From assembly GCF_042649125.1 (NCBI RefSeq), contig NZ_JBHRYQ010000001.1:4960001-5024000 (forward strand): a DNA stretch of 64,000 nt, written 5' to 3'. Origin of the DNA: Leadbetterella lacunae (GTDB taxonomy: Bacteria; Bacteroidota; Bacteroidia; Cytophagales; Spirosomataceae). The translations under genes were made by a program, and so were the position numbers. This document shows positions 52,528 through 60,609 of the stretch, piece after piece. The notes under the pieces are model-generated. The model was not told where the DNA came from. It did no database searches and saw nothing but the letters and a program-made list of their open reading frames with translations. The stretch's first letter is position 1. Every line of letters starts with the position of its first letter.

Positions 52528-53118
52528 TTATTCCTTGGCGTTGTCAAGTTCCATTTTAAGGTCTTCAAAACCTACGTTAGTCACTTCTATGTCGCACGTG
52601 ATGGCTATGTCGTCGCCCACCATAATTCCTCCAGTTTCCAGGGCGGTGTTCCATGTTAAGCCCCAATCTGCTCTTTTTATTTTTCCTGTTACCGAAAAAC
52701 CCGCTCTTTCATTGCCCCAAGGGTCTTTTAGTAATCCACCAAATTCTACATCAAGTTTCACGTTTTGTTTGATGCCCACTATGGTAAGTTCACCCCAAAG
52801 CTCGTGCATATTTTTTTCGTCCATTTTGCCAATGGTGCTTGCTACAAACGTTATTTGCTTGTGGTTTTTTACATCTAAAAAGTCCAAGGCTTTTAGGTGC
52901 TCGTCGCGGTCTGTATCGCCTGTAGTTATAGATGAAGCATCTATCCAAACGTCTATTTCGGCGGTTGCAAAGTCTTTGCCGTAGGTATAAATATTTGCAT
53001 CAAAGGTTTTAAAAGAGCCCTTTACGTGGGCAATCATCAAGTGTCTGACTTTGAATGTAATGTCACTGTGTGCTTGGTCAATCGACCATTTTGTTTTTTT
53101 TGTCATGGTAGTTTTCAT
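52528..53118 (-). CDS. YceI family protein
   Basis: 196 residues from the ATG at 53118 (a second ATG at 53106 would also do; the longer frame to 53148 overlaps the expected transcript start and is rejected). YceI lipocalin fold: 'WSIDQAHSDITFKVRHLMIAHVKGSF' at the start, 'DEHLKALDFLDVKNHKQITFVAS' in the middle and 'NTALETGGIMVGDDIAITCDIE' at the end. No signal peptide, so the cytosol is likely. YceI proteins bind polyisoprenoid-like lipids. First gene of the yceI-usp unit. Confidence 0.9.
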   Translation of the reverse strand: MKTTMTKKTKWSIDQAHSDITFKVRHLMIAHVKGSFKTFDANIYTYGKDFATAEIDVWIDASSITTGDTDRDEHLKALDFLDVKNHKQITFVASTIGKMDEKNMHELWGELTIVGIKQNVKLDVEFGGLLKDPWGNERAGFSVTGKIKRADWGLTWNTALETGGIMVGDDIAITCDIEVTNVGFEDLKMELDNAKE

Positions 53119-53145
53119 TGTTATTGTGAATGTGTTTTCACAGTA

Positions 53146-53212
53146 CAAATGTCTGACAAATGGCCTTGCCGAGTGTTACATAAATATGTGTAAAAGTTTC
53201 AATATTCACAGA
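53146..53212 (-). promoter_or_regulatory. Island promoter 5, upstream of yceI
   Basis: Minus strand: TCTGTG from 53212, half-site 1 AATATTGAAAC, half-site 2 ATTTATGTAAC, -7 box GACATTTG (53153 to 53146). The most diverged half-site 1 of the set, but spacing is exact. Confidence 0.75.
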
Positions 53213-53324
53213 TTTGGAGGTAAAAATATCATCTTGTTTTTAAAAATATTGGGGTTATTTAAACTAACAAGAAAAAGAAGTTGTGCGACAATTTTATTGA
53301 TTTACCTGTAAGCTTTTAAGCTTT

Positions 53325-53519
53325 TCATGATTCGTCTTTTGTGGTTTTTATCAGGCCTATTCCCGATATAAAAAATATGATTCCGATGGTACCATAGGTC
53401 AATAAGGACTTCACGTTTCGGGTGCTGTTTGTGGTGTTCACAAACAAATAGGCTCCATATATAAGCCCAACGATGCCTAAAACTGTAAGTAAGGCACCAA
53501 AAATTCTTTTCAAATTCAT
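53325..53519 (-). CDS. Small two-helix membrane protein (64 aa)
   Basis: 64 residues from the ATG at 53519. Two hydrophobic helices (about 6-26 and 40-58) joined by a polar loop 'NTTNSTRNVKS', basic N-terminus. Similar short proteins occur near stress genes in Bacteroidota, but I cannot name a family with a known role. It lies 86 bases behind the Thivi_2564-like gene and is probably in the same transcript. Confidence 0.55.
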   Translation of the reverse strand: MNLKRIFGALLTVLGIVGLIYGAYLFVNTTNSTRNVKSLLTYGTIGIIFFISGIGLIKTTKDES

Positions 53520-53605
53520 AGTGATAGTGTTTTTTAGCATTTTTTAATGCTATGTTTTTTTTTAATAAATAGGGAGGAATGCGTAACAGATGGCTTAAGG
53601 AAGCC

Positions 53606-53773
53606 TTAAATACTGATAATACCGAACAGTTTTAATAACCAAATGATGGTAAAAAGTACCACTACAAAATTCAATATTTTCTTGATTTTTCGGTCCATGG
53701 GTAAGTAAGTATTAACTAACCATAGCAAAAAACCAATTACAATTAGGCTGATTATCGTGTTAAAACTAAGCAT
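53606..53773 (-). CDS. Thivi_2564-like small membrane protein (55 aa)
   Basis: 55 residues. Two hydrophobic helices around a polar 'NTYLPMDRKIKKILN' centre; 'LLWLVNTYLPMD.KIKKILN' followed by 'IIWLLK.FG' is characteristic of the Thivi_2564 family. The function of the family is unknown. It follows an island promoter (-7 box 53798-53805, ATG 24 bases further). Confidence 0.72.
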   Translation of the reverse strand: MLSFNTIISLIVIGFLLWLVNTYLPMDRKIKKILNFVVVLFTIIWLLKLFGIISI

Positions 53774-53797
53774 GATATAAAGGGGTTTATTTTATAA

Positions 53798-53864
53798 CAA
53801 AGTTATAAGTTGCAGCTTGGTGGTGTGTTGTATAATTATGGTAAACTCTTACAAAATTCACACA
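53798..53864 (-). promoter_or_regulatory. Island promoter 6, upstream of the Thivi_2564-like gene
   Basis: Minus strand: TGTGTG from 53864, half-site 1 AATTTTGTAAG, half-site 2 AATTATACAAC, -7 box TAACTTTG (53805 to 53798), a perfect TAnnTTTG. Confidence 0.88.
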
Positions 53865-54369
53865 TTTAAGGCCTTTGAGGCCGTTTTTAGTTGTATTGCT
53901 AATAGTTTTACTGCTGCTAGTTTATTTGACTTATCAAGTTTTTTTTGAATGGTATAAAAAATAGAAAATATCAAGCCTAAATTATGAGCGGAATATTTCC
54001 ATCCAAAATCTACACCTGGCACTTTTTCTTTATAAAAAATTACGATTGACTTTGACTGCGAGGCTTAATCATAAAACAATCGTAAGTCTTTTTCTACGGA
54101 CCACACACCCGGGTCACTCCATGCCATTCGGGCGGCTTCTTTTTTTTATACTTATTTAATGAATTAACTGAGGGATTTAAAAGTTTGAAAAAAGCAATTG
54201 AGGGGGGATAAGGCAAATCCTTTTAAAAAGACAATAGCCAATTGGCATACACGATTTACCATGTATGAAAATTGGGCTTAAGAAGGGATTGAAACTTCGG
54301 ATTCTTATCAGATTTGTTTCTAAATATTTTATTCAAAAACTAGAGGAGAAGCTTTTTAAGAGTAAGGCT
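53865..54369. other. Gene-poor stretch with a 9-bp inverted repeat
   Basis: 505 bases with no reading frame I can support. It contains TTACGATTG (54040-54048) and its exact inverse CAATCGTAA (54077-54085) with A's before and T's after, and a plus-strand frame from a TTG at 53875 encoding a very hydrophobic 30-residue peptide. Neither is assigned. Confidence 0.5.
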
Positions 54370-54489
54370 TTATGAGCATTGACCCAAAATAACCCAAATG
54401 ATAATAAAAACGATTACTGTGCCAAAGCAACCGCCACCAAGCTTTTTGGCACCGTATCCTGCTATTAGGCCTTTAAATATGTTATTCAT
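54370..54489 (-). CDS. Small Gly-rich single-helix membrane protein (39 aa)
   Basis: 39 residues: 'NNIFKGLIAGYGAKKLGGG' then CFG and a hydrophobic helix (about 23-36) ending GQCS. The arrangement 'GAKKLGGGCF' plus an Ile-rich helix recurs in tiny Bacteroidota membrane proteins, as far as I recall. It lies about 100 bases behind the 106-aa gene on the same strand and may share its promoter. Function unknown. Confidence 0.55.
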   Translation of the reverse strand: MNNIFKGLIAGYGAKKLGGGCFGTVIVFIIIWVILGQCS

Positions 54490-54586
54490 GTTTTTGAGAG
54501 AGTTAAATTGTTATGATAGCCCTATTTGTAGATACAAAGTCGTGATTTTTTTATTTCAAAAAAAATATTGTGTGGTATTTATAGTT

Positions 54587-54907
54587 TTATAAGATCAATA
54601 TCAAAAGTAAAAGAATGATAATAATAGCACCTGCCGATAGGTAAATGCCATTCCCCAAGTCTCCCAAGGTTGTTTTTAGAGCCTTTACTTCTTGTCTCAA
54701 TTCCTTTTTTTGACTTCTGGTCATGTCTGATTTGTCAAGGGCTTTGATGGCTTCAATTCTCGCTATTATCACTTTAGCTTCTTCTGATTCTTCTTTTTTG
54801 GTTTTTTCTGATGAAGAAATAGCAGATGGCTCAGCTTTCAAAATTGGAACAGGAGCAACGCTGAATAACAATACAGACGCAAGTAAGAACATACTGATTT
54901 TTTTCAT
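54587..54907 (-). CDS. Small secreted/membrane protein with signal peptide and C-terminal helix (106 aa)
   Basis: 106 residues from the ATG at 54907; a longer frame reaches 55003 but overlaps the -7 box region, so it is rejected. Signal peptide (about 1-24), a charged helical middle ('KALDKSDMTRSQKKELRQEVKALKT', about 52-76) and a C-terminal hydrophobic helix ('GIYLSAGAIIIILLLLILIL'). The end resembles a family of short Bacteroidota proteins of unknown role. First gene behind an island promoter. Confidence 0.65.
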   Translation of the reverse strand: MKKISMFLLASVLLFSVAPVPILKAEPSAISSSEKTKKEESEEAKVIIARIEAIKALDKSDMTRSQKKELRQEVKALKTTLGDLGNGIYLSAGAIIIILLLLILIL

Positions 54908-54967
54908 TGAGGTATTTTTTTTTAATCTCACAATTGGCGAGTCAAGTGTGAAATGATTTTCACCTTG

Positions 54968-55034
54968 CAAAGGACACCTATTTGAGCTGCGTAATTGTTT
55001 CATAATTTTTTGTTTAACTTACATAATTCGCACA
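54968..55034 (-). promoter_or_regulatory. Island promoter 7, upstream of the 106-aa gene
   Basis: Minus strand: TGTGCG from 55034, half-site 1 AATTATGTAAG, half-site 2 AATTATGAAAC, -7 box GTCCTTTG (54975 to 54968). Divergent from promoter 8, whose motif starts 86 bases away. Confidence 0.85.
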
Positions 55035-55119
55035 TTCTTACAAGTAATGGAGGGTAAGAGAAAATTTGTCTCTTTAATTTTTACGCTTACGAACTAGTTT
55101 ATGACTAACTATTTCAAAA

Positions 55120-55186
55120 TGTGTGAATTATATAAGTTTTTTAAATAACTATATAATCCTTTTTCATTTTAATATCCTCACTTTTA
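55120..55186 (+). promoter_or_regulatory. Island promoter 8, upstream of the cupin-AraC-kinase genes
   Basis: TGTGTG at 55120, half-site 1 AATTATATAAG, half-site 2 AACTATATAAT, -7 box CACTTTTA (55179-55186), weaker than in the others. It would make the putative regulator gene part of its own regulon. Confidence 0.8.
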
Positions 55187-55211
55187 TAACTTTTAAACAA
55201 AACCCTTAAAA

Positions 55212-55562
55212 ATGGAATCAAAGGAAACTACTGAATTGGAAAAAGGAAAAGCCCACATTACCGTTGAAATTATACAGTACCTTCCCAATTCTGTGGTAAG
55301 TAAAACTATAATCAGAAAAATAACGGGAAATATTACCGCTTCATCTTTTGATGCTGGCGAAGAGCTAGCCGAAAAAACCGCTCCATTTGATAACTACATA
55401 CAGATAATAGACGGTGAAGCTGAGCTCACTATTAAAGACAAAAAATTTCGCCTTAGCAAAGGAGAGGGCATTATTATTCCGGCTCATTCCTCTCATTTTT
55501 TTAATGCCAATAAGCAGTTTAAAATGATATCGACCGTGATAAAGAGCGGATACGAAGTTTAG
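55212..55562 (+). CDS. Cupin-domain protein
   Basis: 116 residues, single cupin barrel (about 35-112). 'IQIIDGEAELTIKDKKFRLSKGEGIIIPAHSSHFFNA' is the typical cupin core; of the usual metal ligands only the second-motif His is evident ('PAHSSHFF'), so metal binding is uncertain. It may be a small-molecule sensor or an enzyme. It is the first gene after promoter 8 and lies 51 bases before the AraC gene. Confidence 0.85.
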   Translation: MESKETTELEKGKAHITVEIIQYLPNSVVSKTIIRKITGNITASSFDAGEELAEKTAPFDNYIQIIDGEAELTIKDKKFRLSKGEGIIIPAHSSHFFNANKQFKMISTVIKSGYEV

Positions 55563-55613
55563 TTTTTAGTCCATACTACCCCTTCGTTTGGGTTTAATTT
55601 TATGTAAATATAT

Positions 55614-56174
55614 ATGAAGCTATACATCAAATACATGGTAAGTACACGTTGCAAAATGATAGTGAAAGAAGAATTGAAAAAACTTGGGCTTCACTTTATT
55701 TTGGTGGACTTGGGCGTGGTAGATATCATGGAAAATATTACAGATGTGCAACGCCAGTCTTTAAAAGTGGCACTGCTGGCCGATGGCCTTGAGCTCATGG
55801 ACGATAAAAGAGCCATGCTGATTGAGAAAATAAAGAACGTGATAGTGGAAATGGTGCATTATGCTGAGGAAATGCCCAAGATAAATTTCTCACATTTTTT
55901 GGCCGAAAAACTTAGCTACGATTATACCTACTTGGCCAATTTATTTTCTGAAATTCAAGGCACTACCATTGAGCAGTTTATTATTAGCCACAAAGTAGAA
56001 CGCATCAAAGAACTCATCATTTACGATGAACTGAACATTACCGAAATAGCCTATAAAATGAACTATAGTTCGGTGGCCCACCTTTCTAGTCAATTTAAAA
56101 AGGTAACGGGGCTTTCACCCTCACACTTTAAAGGATTAAAAAACAAACGTAGAAGCCCAATTGAGGATATTTAA
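55614..56174 (+). CDS. AraC-family transcriptional regulator with HMA-like N-terminal domain
   Basis: 186 residues. The N-terminal 70 residues ('MKLYIKYMVSTRCKMIVKEELKKLGL') resemble the ferredoxin-like heavy-metal-associated fold, with a single Cys at the position of the metal loop. The C-terminal 100 residues carry both AraC helix-turn-helix units ('SYDYTYLANLFSEIQGTTIEQFII', 'ITEIAYKMNYSSVAHLSSQFKKVTGLSPSHFK'). It lies between the cupin and the hybrid kinase. It is my candidate activator of the eight island promoters, because AraC-type proteins bind direct half-sites 21 bp apart; that link is inferred, not shown. Confidence 0.88.
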   Translation: MKLYIKYMVSTRCKMIVKEELKKLGLHFILVDLGVVDIMENITDVQRQSLKVALLADGLELMDDKRAMLIEKIKNVIVEMVHYAEEMPKINFSHFLAEKLSYDYTYLANLFSEIQGTTIEQFIISHKVERIKELIIYDELNITEIAYKMNYSSVAHLSSQFKKVTGLSPSHFKGLKNKRRSPIEDI

Positions 56175-56205
56175 CCCGGAGTTTTAATACTTCCAAATTT
56201 TAAAA

Positions 56206-59200
56206 ATGATAACGCTTATTAAAGAAAAAATAAAAATTTTCTATGTTCTAATAGTCATACTGTTGGTGATCTTGCTGGGCTTTTTTTACAATAATTTTCA
56301 AAAAGTAAAATCATCTGCCGACTGGGTAGAGCACACCCAGCAGGTGCTTCTCATCAGCAACGAGGTCATTTTAGACATAATCACTACCGAAGCCGCGGCA
56401 AGGGTTTATGTTTTAACAGGCGATGAAAGTTTTTTGAAGCGTATATACGCTACGCTTGATGATATTCAAACCGACTTAATTACCCTAAAGGCCATCACAA
56501 AAGATAATCCGAAACAGGGTAAACGTGTGGATGACATGATTAAAAAAGGTTTAGCTAGGCGTTTGGTTGTTTTGAGGGTTATAAATGCTCAAAAAAGCAA
56601 GACCTTAAGTGAAATAAACCGGAACAAATATATAGTAGAGAGTTTGGCTTTAACTACGCAAATAAGAGAGGAGATTTCTAACTTCGATAAAGAAGAATTT
56701 AGGCTATTAAAGCTAAGGAAAGTCGAAACAGAAAAAATCAATAGGAATTCAAATTACTTGTTTTTGATATTGCTCTTTTCATTGCTTTTTATTTTTGCTG
56801 TGGTGGTTTATATCATCAAGGCCCAACAAAAGAAAATCATATTTGACGAGAAAAACAAAGAAACTGAAAGGCTATATCATCAAAACCAAGCACTTATCAA
56901 TCTCAAAATTCAGGAAAGTGAGAATCATTTTCGATCAATGGCGGAGCTTATGCCCGAAAAAGTTACCAATGCTACTCCTGACGGCCACGTGATGTTTTTT
57001 AACCAAAGCTGGCAGGATTTTACGGGAGTAAGTATGGAAGTGCTGATAACCGAAGGTTGGTGGAAATGGATTCATGAAGAGGAACTAGAAGAAGCCACCT
57101 ATCGCTGGCTAAAGTCAGTAGCCTCTGGTGATGATTTTAACATGGAACTTCGAATTAAAAACTTTGCGGGCGAATACCGTTGGCACAGCAGCAAAGCCCG
57201 AGCCATGAGAGACGACAACGGCCAAATAAAAATTTGGGTGGGCTATAACACAGATATCCACGAACAAAAAACACACAGAGAAAAACTTGAACAAGCGGTA
57301 GATATAAGAACCCGTGAACTGGAAAATACCAACGAAACCTTAATGCACAAGGTTATTGAGGTAGAAGAAACCCGAGCGAAATTATTAAACGAGTATTCAC
57401 GTAGCTTAATAGAAGCCAGTCATGATCCGTTGTTTACCATCAGTCCCGAAGGCAAAATAACCGATGTAAACATAGCATCTGCAAACGTAACGGGGGTGCT
57501 GCGAGAAGATTTGATTGGGTCTGATTTTATAAAATATTTTACCAACCCCGACAATGCTAAAATAGGTTACGAGCGGGTGTTTGAGTATGGATTTGTCGTA
57601 GATTTTCCGTTAACCATTAAAGATCATAAACTTACAGATGTGCTCTTTAATGGGTCTATCTATAAAGATGACCATGGAAATGTATTAGGGGCTGTAGTGG
57701 TGGCCCATGATATAACAATGCAAAAAAGAATAGAGAATGAGCTAAATGAAGCCAAGGTTTTTGCTGAAATGGCGACCGAAATGGCCGAGATAGCAAGAGA
57801 AAAAGCAGAGAAAGCAACGGGAATAGCCGAAAGGGCAACCGAAATAGCTGAAAACGCAGTAAAGGCAAAACAGCAGTTTTTGTCAAATATGAGTCACGAG
57901 ATTCGTACGCCAATGAATGCCATCATTGGATTTACGAAAGTGGTGCTAAAGACCAACCTGACGGCGAAACAAAAAGAGTATATGTCTGCCATAAAAATGA
58001 GTGGAGATGCTCTAATTGTGCTCATAAATGATATACTCGACTTGGCCAAAGTAAAAGCGGGTAAAATGACGTTTGAGCTTACACCATTCAAACTCGCCCT
58101 TTCAATAGATGCCATGGTGAATCTTTTTGAATCAAAAATCCAAGAGAAAAACCTTGTTTTAACCAAAAAATACGACAAAAACATACCCGATATCCTGATA
58201 GGTGATTCGGTGCGTCTGCACCAAATTATAATGAATCTGCTGAGTAATGCTTTAAAATTTACCTTAAAAGGTAAAATAAATATTGAGGTAAAAATGATTG
58301 AGGAAACGGACGATTCCGCAACTATTCATTTTGCCATTTCTGATACCGGCATAGGTATAGCAGAGGATAAACTCGAAGGTGTTTTCGAAAAATTTAATCA
58401 GGCTACTGTCAGCACTTCGCGACTATATGGCGGCACAGGCCTCGGCTTGGCAATAGTAAAAGAGCTAGTGGAAGGCCAAGGTGGCAATGTGGTTATAAAC
58501 AGTGAGGTAGGCGTAGGTTCCACCTTTAGTTTTACACTTACGTTTGAAAAAGCCCAAGAAGAGGTGGTATTGGAACCGGAAATAATGGAGCTTGACCGCG
58601 AAATTGGTGATGTAAAGGTTTTGGTGGTAGAAGACATGGCCTTAAACCAATTGTTGATGAAAACTCTCCTCGACGATTTCGGCTTTGAGTGCGACATAAC
58701 TTTTAACGGCAAGTTGGCGGTAGAAAAGTTGGAGCTAACCTCAGAAAACTCAAAACTGACAGCCAATGAAAAAAAAGCCATTAAGCCCTACGATGTCATT
58801 TTGATGGATTTACAAATGCCAGAAATGAATGGTTATGAAGCCACAACTTATATCAGAAATGTCATAAAGTCAGATATCCCGATAATAGCCCTAACAGCTG
58901 ACGTTACCACCGCCGACGTAGAAAAATGTAAAGCGGTGGGCATGAACGACTACATTTCAAAACCTGTAAATGAGCGACTTCTTTACAGCAAAATAATGGC
59001 TTTGGTCAAAAAGCCTGTGATTTTGATTACTACCGAAAAAGAAGTAGCAAAAGGCATAAAACCCAAAACTGTAGATCTTTCATATCTCTTACAGCGGACC
59101 AAGTCTAACCCAAAGCTGATGGCAGAAATGATCTCGGTTTATTTAGAACAAACGCCGCCCTTGCTTTTTGCAATGAAACAAAGTCTAAATGACAAAGACT

Positions 59201-59418
59201 GGAAACTGTTGGAGAAGGCCGTTCATAAAATGTTGCCCTCGTTTTCTATAATGGGCATGAGCACAGATTTTGAAAGTATGGCACGTAAAATTCAAGAATA
59301 TGCCAAAACGCAACACATGACAGAGGGAATAAATGAACTTGTAAATCAAGTGCAAGAAGCCTGCCTAATGGCCTGTGAAGAGCTTGAAATTGAACTAAAA
59401 AAATATAAAATTGCCTGA
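56206..59418 (+). CDS. Hybrid histidine kinase: CHASE3, PAS, PAS, HisKA, HATPase, REC, HPt
   Basis: 1070 residues. Two membrane helices (about 8-27 and 186-206) enclose a CHASE3 sensor domain (about 35-180). Two PAS domains follow (about 245-365 and 400-515), then an Ala/Glu-rich helix built from 'EMAxxAxEKAEKATxIAE' repeats (about 525-550), HisKA with 'FLSNMSHEIRTPMNAIIGF' (His near 566), HATPase ('NLLSNALKFT', 'DTGIGI', 'GGTGLGLAIVKELV'), a receiver ('VLVVEDMALN', 'VILMDLQMPEMNGYE', about 805-935) and an HPt domain ('AVHKMLPSFSIMGM', His near 1007). Starts 32 bases after the AraC gene. Signal and final output partner unknown. Confidence 0.93.
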   Translation: MITLIKEKIKIFYVLIVILLVILLGFFYNNFQKVKSSADWVEHTQQVLLISNEVILDIITTEAAARVYVLTGDESFLKRIYATLDDIQTDLITLKAITKDNPKQGKRVDDMIKKGLARRLVVLRVINAQKSKTLSEINRNKYIVESLALTTQIREEISNFDKEEFRLLKLRKVETEKINRNSNYLFLILLFSLLFIFAVVVYIIKAQQKKIIFDEKNKETERLYHQNQALINLKIQESENHFRSMAELMPEKVTNATPDGHVMFFNQSWQDFTGVSMEVLITEGWWKWIHEEELEEATYRWLKSVASGDDFNMELRIKNFAGEYRWHSSKARAMRDDNGQIKIWVGYNTDIHEQKTHREKLEQAVDIRTRELENTNETLMHKVIEVEETRAKLLNEYSRSLIEASHDPLFTISPEGKITDVNIASANVTGVLREDLIGSDFIKYFTNPDNAKIGYERVFEYGFVVDFPLTIKDHKLTDVLFNGSIYKDDHGNVLGAVVVAHDITMQKRIENELNEAKVFAEMATEMAEIAREKAEKATGIAERATEIAENAVKAKQQFLSNMSHEIRTPMNAIIGFTKVVLKTNLTAKQKEYMSAIKMSGDALIVLINDILDLAKVKAGKMTFELTPFKLALSIDAMVNLFESKIQEKNLVLTKKYDKNIPDILIGDSVRLHQIIMNLLSNALKFTLKGKINIEVKMIEETDDSATIHFAISDTGIGIAEDKLEGVFEKFNQATVSTSRLYGGTGLGLAIVKELVEGQGGNVVINSEVGVGSTFSFTLTFEKAQEEVVLEPEIMELDREIGDVKVLVVEDMALNQLLMKTLLDDFGFECDITFNGKLAVEKLELTSENSKLTANEKKAIKPYDVILMDLQMPEMNGYEATTYIRNVIKSDIPIIALTADVTTADVEKCKAVGMNDYISKPVNERLLYSKIMALVKKPVILITTEKEVAKGIKPKTVDLSYLLQRTKSNPKLMAEMISVYLEQTPPLLFAMKQSLNDKDWKLLEKAVHKMLPSFSIMGMSTDFESMARKIQEYAKTQHMTEGINELVNQVQEACLMACEELEIELKKYKIA

Positions 59419-59526
59419 TTGTTTTTAGTTATTTTTTTTAGAAATAATAGCCTTTAATTAGCAAGGAAATTAAAAAAAATAAAGAGTCAGAAATGCAGAT
59501 TTTGAAAAGAAAAAAACAATACCAAA

Positions 59527-59961
59527 ATGAATAACGACAATAAAATAAAACTGTTTCTGGTAGATGATGACGCGGTTTTTTTGAAATCTTTAGAAATTGA
59601 ATTTCTCGATAATGCCGATTTTGAGATTGAAACATTTTCAACAGGAGAAAAGTGTATTGAAAATATTTACAAACAGCCTGATATCATCATCCTCGATTAT
59701 CATTTAGACGGCATCATTGCAGGTGCCATGAACGGTATTCAGACTATTGACAAAATCAAGGAAATAAATGCCAATATGCCGATTATAATGCTCAGTTCGC
59801 AGGATAAAATAGACGTGGCTATTAACTGTATGCACCATTTGGCACACGATTATGTGGTTAAAAGTGAAACGGCATTTTTGCGACTACAGAAAATTATCAC
59901 GAATATTTTTTCATTAAAAAAAGTGGAAAAAGAACTCAGTTGGTACATGGAGCGGATGTAA
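59527..59961 (+). CDS. Single-domain response regulator (receiver only)
   Basis: 144 residues: receiver with acidic pocket 'LFLVDDDAVF' (DDD at about 13-15), phospho-acceptor Asp in 'IIILDYHLDG' near 59, Ser in 'IIMLSSQD' and Lys in 'YVVKSETAF'. No output domain. It may relay phosphate from the hybrid kinase upstream (108 bases away). Confidence 0.9.
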   Translation: MNNDNKIKLFLVDDDAVFLKSLEIEFLDNADFEIETFSTGEKCIENIYKQPDIIILDYHLDGIIAGAMNGIQTIDKIKEINANMPIIMLSSQDKIDVAINCMHHLAHDYVVKSETAFLRLQKIITNIFSLKKVEKELSWYMERM

Positions 59962-60129
59962 TCAATTACGCGATTTTCAATACTGATATCATACGAATAG
60001 AATTTGACTGTGTAGGTTAAATAAAAAGAATTAGAATCAAAAAAAGAGGCATAGTACAGAGCCGTCCTAATTGTAATTTAGGAGAGATTGGAATCAAAAA
60101 AAATATAAATATTCGTATTCAATAATTTA

Positions 60130-60549
60130 ATGAAAAATAATAATACCGCCGTGCATATTCTTCTGGCGGAAGATGACATAGATGACCGTTTTTTTTTCGA
60201 AAAAGCACTCAAATTAATACCGATAGAAACCAAACTTACTACAGTAAATGATGGAGAAAAACTGATGGAGTATTTGGCTAATAATCAGCTAAACCTTCCA
60301 GATATAATTTTCCTTGATATAAGTATGCCTCGCAAAACGGGCATAGAATGTTTGCAGGAAATAAAAGAAAATGAAGTGGTCAGTAAAGTGCCCATTGCGA
60401 TGCTATCAACCTCGTATACCAAAGACGATGCCTTCGAAAATGGCATAAAGAGTATGTTGATACGAATGGGAGCCGAAAGATTTATCAGAAAACCCAATAG
60501 TATAGAGGAGCTCAAAACAATACTAGAAGAAATATTAATAGCGATTTAA
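60130..60549 (+). CDS. Single-domain response regulator (receiver only)
   Basis: 139 residues. Acidic pocket 'LLAEDDIDDRFFFEKAL', phospho-acceptor Asp in 'IIFLDISMPRKTGIE' near 59, Thr/Ser in 'IAMLSTSYTKDDA', Lys in 'RFIRKPNS'. Same subtype as the broken receiver that follows (60610-61068), so one is probably a duplicate of the other. No output domain. Two copies of a short sequence (TTRGAATCAAAAAAA) lie in its upstream region (60032 and 60089). Confidence 0.9.
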   Translation: MKNNNTAVHILLAEDDIDDRFFFEKALKLIPIETKLTTVNDGEKLMEYLANNQLNLPDIIFLDISMPRKTGIECLQEIKENEVVSKVPIAMLSTSYTKDDAFENGIKSMLIRMGAERFIRKPNSIEELKTILEEILIAI

Positions 60550-60609
60550 ACCTAATTAATTATTCACATCCATATTTTACTCATTATTTTTAAAATAATA
60601 GCATGAAAA

